NCBI GenBank assembly: GCA_013151025.1
Contig: JAADJC010000065.1
Coordinates: 18,887-82,886, forward strand
Origin: Acidobacteriota bacterium
GTDB taxonomy: Bacteria; Acidobacteriota; Holophagae; Thermotomaculales; Thermotomaculaceae
Length of the DNA stretch: 64,000 nucleotides
Direction: 5' to 3'
Shown: positions 25,655-34,477 of the stretch, in pieces
Numbering within the stretch: the first letter of the stretch is position 1
Layout: the number at the start of each line of letters is the position of its first letter
Notes under the pieces: generated by a model
What the model was told of the DNA's origin: nothing
Database searches by the model: none
Seen by the model: only the letters and a program-made list of their open reading frames with translations
Position numbers and translations under genes: made by a program

Positions 25655-28615
25655 CTAAGGTAAGGAAGATATTACTTGTCGGATGGTCTCGGATAATTCT
25701 TTCATCTGAAAAGGTTTATTAACGACGCCTTGAAAACCGTGTTTGCGATATTGTGCCATGACCGGGTCATTGGCATAGCCGCTGGAAACAATGGCTTTTA
25801 CGTCCGGCATTATCTTTCTGATCTCCAGAATAGTTTCTTTCCCACTGAGTCCCCCCGGAACAGTGAGATCAAGGATTACAAGATCGAAGGGTTCTCCTTG
25901 ATCTACGCTTTTACGAAATTGCTCAATTGCCTGCTCGCCATCCAGTGTTTCCATTACACGGTGTCCGAGAAAAGACAGCATTTCACCAAGGATCTCAAGG
26001 ATGGCGTCTTCGTCATCCATAATCAATATTTTCAATGGCGAAATCGGAGTACTGATGTTTATTGTCTCATCTCCGGTTTCAGTATCCAGAGTCTCATCCG
26101 TTGTGCTTACAAGAGCCGGCAACAGGATTGTGAATGTAGTTCCGGCGCCGGGCTTGGAGGCGACATCAATATATCCTTCATGACGCTTGACAATTGAATA
26201 AGCTGTGGACAACCCCAATCCATTTCCCTGTTTCTTGGTGGTGAAGTAGGGGTCGAAAACTTTTGCAAGGTATTTACCGGGGATTCCTACACCATAATCC
26301 CGAACAAAAATCCGGACGTATGGGCCATCAGGAAGAGTAGAATGTTCATAGATTTCTGTGTTTTCAGCCGCAATGTCAATGAGTCCGCCTTCCGGCATTG
26401 CCTGTATGGCGTTCAAGATAATATTCTGAATCACCTGGCTGATCTGACCTTCATCCGCGTTCAGGGTGTACAGACCCGGTGCAATAAAAAAACGGGGGCT
26501 GACGGATGCACCTGCCAATATGAAATTGGTAGTATCTTTGAGAAGATTTGCGACATCCATTTTTTTTCGGATGGGAGCGCCGCCCTTGGAGAAGGTAAGC
26601 AATTGACGAGCCAGATCACGGGCTCTTATTGTTGCATTCTTGGCCTCCTGGATATTTATTGAGCTTTCTGCCGAATCAGATTTGATCATGGCCATATCCA
26701 GGTTTCCCATGATTGCGGTGAGCAGGTTGTTGAAATCATGAGCAATGCCGCCGGCCAGCAATCCGATGGATTCGAGTTTACGGGTTTTGAAAAGCTCTTC
26801 TTCCACCTTTTTTTTCTCTGTTTCGTCACGGAAAACCAAAACCACACCGATAATAGAGCCGGTTTTGTCCCGAATCGGGGCGCCTGAATCCGCAATGATA
26901 TGTTCGGAACCGTCTTTACCCAGGAGAACCGTGTGGTTGGAGAGATTGACAATCTGGCCGTTTTCCATAACTGTTTCCACCGGGTTGTCTATGGGTTCCC
27001 GTGTCAGCTCATGGACAATGGTAAACACTTTATTCACAGGCTGGCCCACCGCTTCCCTTTCATCCCATCCACACAGTTGGCTGGCCACGGGGTTCAGGAG
27101 AAGAATGCGTCCGGTATTGTCTGTGGCAATAACTGCGTCGCCAATAGACTGCAGGGTAATGCGAAGCCGTTCCTTTTCCTCTCGCAAGGCGTCTTGGCTC
27201 GTAATTTTATCGGTGATATCCATCGCTGTCCCCAGCGAACACCACTCGCCTTCATAAAGAATGCGTTGGGCGGAAAAATCGATCCATTTCGCTTCCCCGG
27301 TTTTTGTAATAATCTTAAAATTATAATGATCCGGAATGTTTTCTCCCTTGATCCGGGCGATTCCCCGTTGCTTAACCAGTTCCCGGTGGTCGGGATGGAC
27401 CAGTTCCCAGAAGTTTTTATCATAAAATTCTTCTAGGGAGTAGCCCGATAATTCTATTGAAGCCGGGTTGGCGAAGATGAAGTTTTCGCGGTAGATAAAG
27501 ATAGCAGCGGTAGTGTGGTCCGTCATGGCACGGAATTTTTCTTCACTTTCTTTTAATTTCTGTTCAGCTTTTTCCCTTCTTGTTATATCCCGAACCATGG
27601 CCATTATGTACTTCTTATCATTCAGTTCGATCCTTTTCAGCAGAACTTCTGCCGGAAACTCTGTACCGTCCTTCCGTTTGCCCATCCACTTGAAACCCGC
27701 CTGGCCTCTTTCCCAGGCAAGAAAGAACTGTTCCCTTGCCATGGCTTCGGAATAGCCTTCCCCACTAAGATCGTCTGCCATGGACAGTTGGGAAATCTCT
27801 TCCCTGCCAAAGCCGTACATCTCGGTAAATGTCTTATTTACCTGGAGAATTTCCCCGGTCCGGGTATGAAGAAAGAAGGCATCGGGAATGGTATCCATCA
27901 GGAACTGGTACCGGTTGCTTACGGTGACAATTTCTTCCTCACGCTTTCGAATCTGATCCACCATCGTATTAAATTCACTGGCAATGTGTTCAAATTCCTG
28001 TTTCTGGATCAATGACAGTTTCTCGGAATAATCTCCGTCTGCAATCTCCTTCATACTTTCTCCCAATTCCAGAAGTGGCCGAAGGACGAAGCGCCGGAGC
28101 TGAAAAATAGAAGTCATCAGGACAGCAATGAGAAAAATCAATGACATGACAGCCATGATGGTTACAGTATGTCTGGCCCGGGCATGGGCAGGAAACAGGG
28201 AGAACATGATGGTTACAGTGCCGATATTCATCTTATTGAAATAAACAGGTCGTGTCAGGGAGAACTGAAATTTGTTGTTTGTGGGATAAGAACCATGGAC
28301 TTTTTCCATGACAATGTGGCCCCTTTCATCGCGGATCTGTACACTATCAATGAGAGAATTATTAAGGAAAACGTCGGTGTATTGAGCCAGGGTGTCTTTG
28401 TCAAAGTTCCACAGTGGTCGGGAAAGAATGCCGGCGGCCTGTTCAATTAGGGCATTGCCCTCCTGGTGGAGACGGTTGATACTGCTCTGGTAGGTAAGGT
28501 TATATCCGGCAACGACAGCAATGGATACGATGAGAAAGAGCCCAATACCCTGATACAGGGAGAAAGTACTGACAATGGACCTCAGGGGGAAATGAAATCG
28601 TTTACTTTTTGGCAT
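25655..28615 (-). CDS. membrane PAS hybrid histidine kinase with C-terminal receiver
   Basis: Predicted order over 986 residues: transmembrane helix 1 (about 18-40), a periplasmic sensor, helix 2 (about 148-170), HAMP, three PAS domains with PAC segments (YIMAMVRDITRREKA marks the first), a HisKA segment with phospho-acceptor in GGIAHDFNNLLTAIMG, an ATPase domain (DYGVGIPGKYLAKVFDPYFT, GNGLGLSTAYSIV), and a receiver (ILIMDDEDAILEILGEM with phospho-Asp in LVILDLTVPGG). There is no DNA-binding output. Its start overlaps the end of the upstream solute-binding gene by 14 bases, so the two are likely one signalling unit. Confidence 0.9.
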   Translation of the reverse strand: MPKSKRFHFPLRSIVSTFSLYQGIGLFLIVSIAVVAGYNLTYQSSINRLHQEGNALIEQAAGILSRPLWNFDKDTLAQYTDVFLNNSLIDSVQIRDERGHIVMEKVHGSYPTNNKFQFSLTRPVYFNKMNIGTVTIMFSLFPAHARARHTVTIMAVMSLIFLIAVLMTSIFQLRRFVLRPLLELGESMKEIADGDYSEKLSLIQKQEFEHIASEFNTMVDQIRKREEEIVTVSNRYQFLMDTIPDAFFLHTRTGEILQVNKTFTEMYGFGREEISQLSMADDLSGEGYSEAMAREQFFLAWERGQAGFKWMGKRKDGTEFPAEVLLKRIELNDKKYIMAMVRDITRREKAEQKLKESEEKFRAMTDHTTAAIFIYRENFIFANPASIELSGYSLEEFYDKNFWELVHPDHRELVKQRGIARIKGENIPDHYNFKIITKTGEAKWIDFSAQRILYEGEWCSLGTAMDITDKITSQDALREEKERLRITLQSIGDAVIATDNTGRILLLNPVASQLCGWDEREAVGQPVNKVFTIVHELTREPIDNPVETVMENGQIVNLSNHTVLLGKDGSEHIIADSGAPIRDKTGSIIGVVLVFRDETEKKKVEEELFKTRKLESIGLLAGGIAHDFNNLLTAIMGNLDMAMIKSDSAESSINIQEAKNATIRARDLARQLLTFSKGGAPIRKKMDVANLLKDTTNFILAGASVSPRFFIAPGLYTLNADEGQISQVIQNIILNAIQAMPEGGLIDIAAENTEIYEHSTLPDGPYVRIFVRDYGVGIPGKYLAKVFDPYFTTKKQGNGLGLSTAYSIVKRHEGYIDVASKPGAGTTFTILLPALVSTTDETLDTETGDETINISTPISPLKILIMDDEDAILEILGEMLSFLGHRVMETLDGEQAIEQFRKSVDQGEPFDLVILDLTVPGGLSGKETILEIRKIMPDVKAIVSSGYANDPVMAQYRKHGFQGVVNKPFQMKELSETIRQVISSLP

Positions 28616-29429
28616 TGATCAAGCCCTGTTTCAATCTGTTCAGGAGTCGGCCGAACATGATGTTCTGAATTTCTCCACTCATGCTCAGGGTTTCAACCAC
28701 CCGGTCAATCTGAATCCTGACACTTTCGGGTACAGCGGGGCTGTATCCGATGTAAGCCTTGGATACGGGCAGGCAGGCGAGGCAGAACTCAATCTGATTT
28801 TCAATGCCCATCTCCAGAACAACAGTTCCCGTACTGCTCAAGGGGTCCACGATGGCATCCAGTCTGCCACGGAGAAGTTTCTGTACATTGCTGGCAGGAG
28901 TCGGAGCGCTTCGATCTATAAGCATTTTTTTATCTATCCCCGGCTGCATCAGAACCGGTTTTCCGCGAACAACGCCGATACGTTTTCCCTTCAGTGAAGA
29001 CAGGTCCTTATAGGGAAAGGTATGTTTTTTCAGCATCCACAGTACATTAGGTACGGTGTACAGGGGGACATGACTGTATCGAATCCCGCTTTTTTGCCGT
29101 TCAGGGGACATTCCGAGCCCGAGATAGGCTTGATACCGGTTTTGGGCCAGTTCGTCAATGCATCGGCCGATGGGTAGTTCTCCCTGCCTTGTGATGCGGT
29201 AGCGGAGTTGAATCCCCATGGGTTTCAAGTCCCGGTTCAGCACCAGCAGAAGGCGCAGGCGAACCCCGTGTAGCTGTCCAGCCCGATCCAGCCGGAGCTG
29301 TCCGACGGAACGGTGAACAGGCATATAGAGAATAATCATATCCGGGCGTGACCCTTGAGGTGTACGGTCTGCAGCAAATGAGAGAGCCATGATATACATA
29401 ATGAAAAGGGGTACAATTATTCTCTTCAT
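28602..29429 (-). CDS. periplasmic solute-binding (SBP_bac_3-like) protein
   Basis: A Sec signal peptide (MKRIIVPLFIMYIMALSFAA) precedes a type II periplasmic-binding fold. It is recognisable from LSSLKGKRIGVVRGKPVLMQ and LLRGRLDAIVDPLSSTGTVV, although overall similarity is weak. No transporter genes accompany it. Instead it is cotranscribed with a hybrid histidine kinase, so it probably presents a small molecule to the kinase sensor domain. The ligand is unknown. Confidence 0.7.
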   Translation of the reverse strand: MKRIIVPLFIMYIMALSFAADRTPQGSRPDMIILYMPVHRSVGQLRLDRAGQLHGVRLRLLLVLNRDLKPMGIQLRYRITRQGELPIGRCIDELAQNRYQAYLGLGMSPERQKSGIRYSHVPLYTVPNVLWMLKKHTFPYKDLSSLKGKRIGVVRGKPVLMQPGIDKKMLIDRSAPTPASNVQKLLRGRLDAIVDPLSSTGTVVLEMGIENQIEFCLACLPVSKAYIGYSPAVPESVRIQIDRVVETLSMSGEIQNIMFGRLLNRLKQGLINAKK

Positions 29430-29650
29430 TCTTTCCTGCCCTCCTGATTATACGTTTATTCACTCCAACTAATTGTATCGCATTTGGAGGAAAAACAAAA
29501 TCGTTCGTTTCCTTCTTCGTTTTCTTTTTTTGTGAGAACATAAACAGTGGAGTATAAAAAATACACATAATATAGATTTATTTGCTAACTTCATGTACAA
29601 GCTGAACCCTTATGAGAATAGAACGCCGACACAACCGTAGCAACGAAAAT

Positions 29651-29698
29651 CCACAAGATATTGTGTTGACATGCTGGAATGCCCACCATATAATGAAT
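29651..29698 (+). promoter_or_regulatory. tandem NrdR-like boxes
   Basis: CCACAAGATATTGTGT at 29651-29666 fits the NrdR box consensus ACACWATATWTWGTGT at about 14 of 16 positions. A weaker copy, CCACCATATAATGAAT, starts exactly 32 bases later at 29683. That is about three helical turns, the spacing typical of paired NrdR boxes. The two boxes cover the -35 and -10 regions of the nrdDG promoter, so repression by NrdR is expected. Confidence 0.65.
29666..29694 (+). promoter_or_regulatory. consensus sigma-70 promoter of nrdDG
   Basis: TTGACA at 29666 and TATAAT at 29689 are both perfect hexamers, with a 17-base spacer. They lie 35 bases before the chosen nrdD start codon. The next good ribosome-binding site (GGAGG at 29719) belongs to the ATG at 29729. 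Confidence 0.85.
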
Positions 29699-29728
29699 CG
29701 TAATGAAAACAATCATTCGGAGGGGCGA

Positions 29729-30163
29729 ATGAAGCCAAAAGAGAAAAGCGAATTGCGTTTGAACACGTTGAAACCTGTCAGCCAGGTGATCCGACGGGAC
29801 AATGGGTCTGCTCCTTTTGACGAACAACGGATTTTCAAAGCCATTCTTCAGGCAGGGGAAGCTACTGGTGAATTTCGGGATGTGGAAGCGGCAAAGTTGA
29901 CTACTATGGTTCGACGAATTCTGAACCATCGTTTTGCAGGCCAGGATGTCCACATTGAAGACATTCAGGACATGGTGGAAGAAGCGTTGATTATGTCCGG
30001 TTATGTTCGGACGGTTCGCAGCTATATTCGGTACCGGGAAAAACATCGTGAACTTCGTCAGGATCGGAAGGCGGCTGTTGAAGCGATTTCCACGGTCAAT
30101 GAATACCTGGACAGGCTGGACTGGCGGGTGAATGCCAATGCCAATATTCCCTGGGGGGTTTGA
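29729..30163 (+). pseudogene. nrdD: anaerobic ribonucleotide reductase NrdD, N-terminal fragment (frameshift)
   Basis: This 144-residue frame holds the ATP-cone regulatory domain (SQVIRRDNGSAPFDEQRIFK) and the start of the catalytic domain, up to DWRVNANAN. In intact NrdD the next residues are normally a short turn followed by YSLGGLILN. Here the frame instead reads IPWGV and stops, while the tat-tcc-ctg-ggg-ggt codons for YSLGG are present in another frame. Relative to the family about seven bases appear to be missing near 30145. The start at 29729 follows GGAGGGG. The enzyme would reduce nucleoside triphosphates without oxygen. Confidence 0.8.
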
Positions 30164-31872
30164 TTTTGAACTCGGCAGGGAAAATCACGGCCAACTACTG
30201 GCTGTCCCACGTGTACACACCGGAAATCGGTGCGGCTCACAGGGAGGGCGATTTTCACATTCACGATCTGGACATGTTGTCCGGCTACTGTGCGGGATGG
30301 TCCCTCCGAATGCTGCTGGAAGAGGGGTTCAACGGTGTACAGGGGAAAATTGAAGCGAATCCACCCAAACATCTTTCTTCCGCATTGGGGCAGATGGTTA
30401 ATTTTCTTGGCTCATTGCAGAATGAATGGGCTGGCGCCCAGGCCTTCAGTTCCTTTGATACTTACCTGGCGCCATTTGTGCGTCTGGATAAGCTGTCTGA
30501 GCAGGAAGTGACGCAGGAGATTCAGGAATTTATTTACAACCTGAATGTTCCGTCCAGATGGGGTACGCAGACTCCATTTACAAATCTCACATTTGACTGG
30601 GTTTGTCCGGATGATCTTGCGGGGAAAACGCCTTTGATTGGCGGGGAGCCCGCTTCGTTTGTTTATGGGGACCTGCAGAAAGAAATGGACGTGATCAACC
30701 AGGCCTTCATCAAAGTCATGCTGGATGGCGATCGCCGGGGCCGGGTATTTACCTTTCCCATCCCGACCTACAACATTACGAAAGACTTTGACTGGGAACA
30801 TCCCAATACGGAACTTCTATTCGAAATGACAGCCAAATACGGTCTGCCGTATTTCCAGAATTTTCTGAATTCCGAGCTGAATCCAAGTATGATTCGTTCC
30901 ATGTGTTGTCGCTTGCAATTGGACTTGCGGGAACTGTTGAAGCGGGGGAACGGCCTGTTCGGCTCAGCCGAGCAAACCGGTTCTATCGGCGTTGTGACGG
31001 TAAACCTCCCTCGCCTGGGCTACGTGTGCAGGAATGATTTCGGCAGCCTGTTGAAACGATTGGACCGGTTGATGGAACTGGCAAAGGACAGTCTTGAAAC
31101 CAAGAGAAAAGTGGTATCCCGGTTGATGGAAAACGGTCTTTTCCCTTTTTCCAAGCACTTTCTCGGGTCTTTTCGCAACCATTTTTCCACCATCGGCATC
31201 AACGGAATGAACGAATGTGTACGTAATTTCACCGATAATCGTCATGATGTGACAGATAGCTGGGGAATTGGATTCGCAGAAAAGATCCTCCACCACATGC
31301 GGGGAAAACTGGTTGAATTTCAAGAGGAAACGGGTCACCTGTACAATCTGGAAGCCAGCCCTGCAGAAGGGACAACCTACCGCCTGGCCAAAGAAGACCG
31401 GAAACATTTTCCGGACATTCTGCAGGCCGGTACACCGGACGCACCGTATTACACCAATTCCAGCCAGCTTCCTGCGGGGTTTACTGATGACCCTTTCCTG
31501 GCGTTGTCGCTGCAGGATAAATTGCAGACCCTGTACACCGGTGGTACGGTTCTCCATCTTTACATGGCAGAGCGGGTATCTTCCGCTTCGGTGTGTAAAA
31601 GGATTGTAAAAAACGCGTTGACAAAGTTTCGATTGCCGTACATTACCATTACCCCGACCTTTTCCACCTGCCCCAGGCATGGGTATCTCCGGGGCGAACA
31701 GGAAATGTGCCCGAAGTGTGCTGAAGAAGGGCTGGAACAGCCATGTGAAATCTGGACCCGGGTCATGGGCTATCACCGGCCGGTTTCCCAGTTCAATAAA
31801 GGGAAGAAGTCGGAGTACAGGGAAAGAATATGCTTCACGGAACAAGCGGTACGGCAGCGGGGCGAGCTGTAG
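30160..31872 (+). pseudogene. nrdD: anaerobic ribonucleotide reductase NrdD, C-terminal fragment (frameshift)
   Basis: The remaining 570 codons, which could start only at a TTG, carry the rest of NrdD in good condition: HIHDLDMLSGYCAGWSLRML, PPKHLSSALGQMVNFLGSLQ, the zinc site (STCPRHGY ... MCPKC) and the glycyl-radical motif RVMGYHRPVSQFNKGK near residue 537. No other disruption is seen, so the break is recent, a sequence error, or bypassed by frameshifting at the run of six G just before. Without the N-terminal part the fragment alone is unlikely to be active. nrdG follows with a 43-base overlap. Confidence 0.8.
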
Positions 31873-32543
31873 TCCCCATTGGCGGTGTCACCCCCTTCTC
31901 CACGCTGGATTGCCCGGGGAGCATTTCCTGTGTTTTCTACTTTCAGGGGTGTCCCTTTCGCTGTCCGTACTGCCACAATGCCGAATTTCAGGATGTGAAT
32001 CCGGCTCTCTACAAAGTTTCGGATTTTGTGGAGTTTCTCTGGCCCAGGAAAGGATTTCTGGAAGCCGTTGTGTTCAGCGGGGGCGAACCGCTTCTTTTCC
32101 CGCAGGCCCTGAGAAAGTTGACAAAACTGGCAATGGACGAAGGGTTTGAAGTGGCACTTCACACATCCGGTTTCGCGCCGGAAGTATTAAAAAAATATGT
32201 GGATGACTTTCCGGTGAAATGGGTTGGCATTGATTTGAAAGCCTCTCTGAAAGATTACCCCCTTGCCACCGGGACAGAAAAGAACTTCTTCGGGGAGGCT
32301 GCGAAAAGCATCCATATCTTAGAGGAGTCCAGAATTTCCTATGAGGTTCGAACCACCATTTTCCCCGCGCTTCTGGAAAATGGCAGGCTGGAAGCACTGA
32401 TCAAAAGCGCGCAGAACCTTGGAGTGGGCCGGACAGTATGGCAGGTGTACTGCCGGGATGGAAAGCCGGACCCGGAAGTCAAAAGACGGGTTATTGAATT
32501 TGTCCGTAATGGAAAACTTGAAGCCTTTGTCCAGGTACGGTAG
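31830..32543 (+). CDS. nrdG: anaerobic ribonucleoside-triphosphate reductase activating protein NrdG
   Basis: NrdG is the radical-SAM activase that creates the glycyl radical on NrdD. The cluster motif is FQGCPFRCPYCHNAEF (Cys-x3-Cys-x2-Cys), preceded by the typical VPIGGVTPFSTLDCPG. A GGE motif (SGGEPLLFPQALRK) contacts SAM. The start at 31830 lies inside the nrdD end and has GGGAAAG upstream. The gene is intact although its partner is frameshifted, which bears on whether nrdD is truly dead. Confidence 0.92.
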   Translation: MLHGTSGTAAGRAVVPIGGVTPFSTLDCPGSISCVFYFQGCPFRCPYCHNAEFQDVNPALYKVSDFVEFLWPRKGFLEAVVFSGGEPLLFPQALRKLTKLAMDEGFEVALHTSGFAPEVLKKYVDDFPVKWVGIDLKASLKDYPLATGTEKNFFGEAAKSIHILEESRISYEVRTTIFPALLENGRLEALIKSAQNLGVGRTVWQVYCRDGKPDPEVKRRVIEFVRNGKLEAFVQVR

Positions 32544-32583
32544 ACTGTCTCCTTGGCGGGGTACCCGCTGACCGGAGGCGGAA

Positions 32584-33393
32584 TTGATAGATTTTATCGG
32601 CAGTGACATCGGCGGTACATTGACAGACAAAAACGGAGAAATCAGTCCCCGGACCCGGGACGTGGCCGCCCGGCTTCCGGTCTCATTATGCCTTGTGACC
32701 GGATTTAACCGCCACGTGGCCTTCTCGTACCGGGACCAATTCAAATCCGAAAATCTTTATCTGATTGCGCAAAATGGAAGTTTTGCCTACCGGGGCAGGG
32801 AACTCCTGTTCTCAAACCTGCTGGATGCGGCCCTTGTGGAAGACATCGTCACCTTTATCCTCAGCGCGGATTGTGTTGCCAGGGTATTTTGCACTGACAA
32901 CAAGGTATGTTGCCTGGTTCCGGATGGGTACAATCGCCGGATTCGCCGCTGGGATGAGCCGATTTATCATTACTTCAACCGGCCGATTTCGGAAATTCCG
33001 GCACAGGTAATTCAGGTTGGAATCTTTGAACCGGTGGAAATCATCCGGGAACTCATCGGCCCCGCGGCGGAAACATTCAAAGAGGTGTGCATGGAAGGCC
33101 CGTTGCTCTATGGAACGCATCAATGGCTGGAGTTCAACCACCCGCAGGCAAAAAAAGAGCATGCCTTTCCCCGGCTGCTGGAGATGCTGGGAATTTCACT
33201 GGAAAATGCCATGTACTGCGGGGACAACTACAACGACCTGCCGCTGATGAAAAAGGTGGGGTACCCGGTTGCTGTGGGGGATGCCGTGCCCGAAGTCCGT
33301 GCCATTGCGAAGAAAGTGACGGCTCCGGGATTTACCGACGGCATTGCGGAATTCCTGGCGAAAGAATTCCGCCTGAAGCCCGGGGGGCAATGA
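32584..33393 (+). CDS. HAD-superfamily (Cof/type IIB) hydrolase-like protein with altered motif I
   Basis: The fold is indicated by motif I FIGSDIGGTLTDKNGE, motif II LCLVTGFNR, a lysine in FNHPQAKKEHAFPRLL and motif IV YCGDNYNDLPLMKK, with a type IIB cap between. Phosphatases of this class carry D-x-D-G-T in motif I. Here the second Asp, the general acid/base, is Gly (D-I-G-G-T), so ordinary phosphatase turnover is questionable. The start is a TTG with GGAGG in front. It overlaps the PHP gene by four bases. The substrate is unknown. Confidence 0.8.
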   Translation: MIDFIGSDIGGTLTDKNGEISPRTRDVAARLPVSLCLVTGFNRHVAFSYRDQFKSENLYLIAQNGSFAYRGRELLFSNLLDAALVEDIVTFILSADCVARVFCTDNKVCCLVPDGYNRRIRRWDEPIYHYFNRPISEIPAQVIQVGIFEPVEIIRELIGPAAETFKEVCMEGPLLYGTHQWLEFNHPQAKKEHAFPRLLEMLGISLENAMYCGDNYNDLPLMKKVGYPVAVGDAVPEVRAIAKKVTAPGFTDGIAEFLAKEFRLKPGGQ

Positions 33394-34247
33394 TGAAAAA
33401 GATTGATTTGCACACCCACTCCACCGCTTCAGACGGTTCTTATTCACCGGAGAAATTGCCGTTTCTGGCGATTCATGCCGGCCTTTCCGCCATCGCGTTG
33501 ACAGACCACGACACGGTGGACGGGCTGGCCCCATTTCTCACAGCCTGCAAAAAGGCGGGGGTTGAAGGTGTCGGCGGTATTGAAATCAGCAGCCGATGGC
33601 ACTTCTCCGGCGAAGTGCACGTACTGGGTTATTTTGTGAACCCCGGGGATGCTGAATTTCGCAAACGGCTGGAATATCTCCAGCAGGCCAGGGAAGATCG
33701 GAACGCCCTGATGATTCGAAAGTTGCAGTCCCTGGGAATTGATGTGACATTGGAAGAATGGCAGATGTTGGCGGGCGGTGAAATTGTGGGGCGTCCCCAT
33801 CTGGCACACCTGCTGATAAAAAAAGGTGTGTGCCGGGACATGAGAGAAGCATTCGGCAAATACATCGGAACAGACGGCGTTGCCTTTGTTCCAAAAGAGA
33901 AGCTTACAAGCGTTGAGGCAGTACGGTTCCTGCGGGAATTTTCAGTGGCACCGGTACTGGCACATCCAGGCCTGCTGAAACTAGACACCGATACCCTTCT
34001 TCGTTTTCTCATGGAATTGAAGGACAACGGGCTGGTGGGAGTGGAATGCACCCATTCCGACCACGATGGAAAAACCACAAGAAAGCTGCTGGAACTGGCA
34101 ATACGGCTGGAACTCGCCCCGACAGGGGGCTCTGACTTTCATGGAACACCCAAGCCCCACGTTCGTCTCGGAGTTCCGGAAGTGCCATACAGCTACCTTT
34201 TAGGCCTGAAAGTAGGCTTTTCCCGTCATTTCAGAGAAACCCTTTGA
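33390..34247 (+). CDS. PHP-domain metal-dependent phosphoesterase
   Basis: The protein starts MMKKIDLHTHSTASDGSYSP and shows the PHP motifs ALTDHDTVDGL, GGIEISSRW, PVLAHPGLL, VECTHSDHD and GGSDFHGTPKP, which supply the three-metal site. At 285 residues it matches the YciV/RNase AM-like family, whose members act as 3',5'-nucleoside bisphosphate phosphatases or 5'-3' exonucleases. The start at 33390 is coupled to the HAD stop (ATGA); a longer frame from 33087 is an overlap artefact. It ends the nrd-linked run. Confidence 0.9.
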   Translation: MMKKIDLHTHSTASDGSYSPEKLPFLAIHAGLSAIALTDHDTVDGLAPFLTACKKAGVEGVGGIEISSRWHFSGEVHVLGYFVNPGDAEFRKRLEYLQQAREDRNALMIRKLQSLGIDVTLEEWQMLAGGEIVGRPHLAHLLIKKGVCRDMREAFGKYIGTDGVAFVPKEKLTSVEAVRFLREFSVAPVLAHPGLLKLDTDTLLRFLMELKDNGLVGVECTHSDHDGKTTRKLLELAIRLELAPTGGSDFHGTPKPHVRLGVPEVPYSYLLGLKVGFSRHFRETL

Positions 34248-34270
34248 AAACTTCCTGGTTCTGGTGTAGA

Positions 34271-34303
34271 AAAATACCACAAACGGCGTAAAATACCACA
34301 AAC
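34271..34303 (+). repeat. two direct copies of AAAATACCACAAAC (possible activator sites)
   Basis: Identical 14-base copies start at 34271 and 34290, 19 bases apart and about 150 bases upstream of the sigma-54 promoter at 34438. That is a usual distance for enhancer sites of NtrC-type activators. The palindrome CCACAGTTGTGG lies about 160 bases upstream of the second sigma-54 promoter and shares CCACA. The functional role is inferred. Confidence 0.4.
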
Positions 34304-34437
34304 AAATCAATTATAAGAAAATAAAACGGAAAAAACTGTATATACGGAAATATGAGGTAGAATCCAACAAACCGCGAACTTTTCGGATAGCTGTGAAAAA
34401 ACGTCTAACACGTAGAAAAAAAAATAGTTGAACAGGT

Positions 34438-34453
34438 TGGCATCATCCTTGCT
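34438..34453 (+). promoter_or_regulatory. sigma-54 promoter of the GcvH-like operon
   Basis: TGGCAT-CATCC-TTGCT matches the -24/-12 consensus TGGCAC-N5-TTGCW with the invariant GG and GC at correct spacing. It lies 25 bases before the ATG at 34478. Confidence 0.75.
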
Positions 34454-34477
34454 TAATAAAACGGCAGGAGGTGTGAG

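Noticed and set aside
34271..34303. Start of a CRISPR array
   Set aside because: There are only two 14-base copies with a five-base gap, no third repeat and no cas genes.
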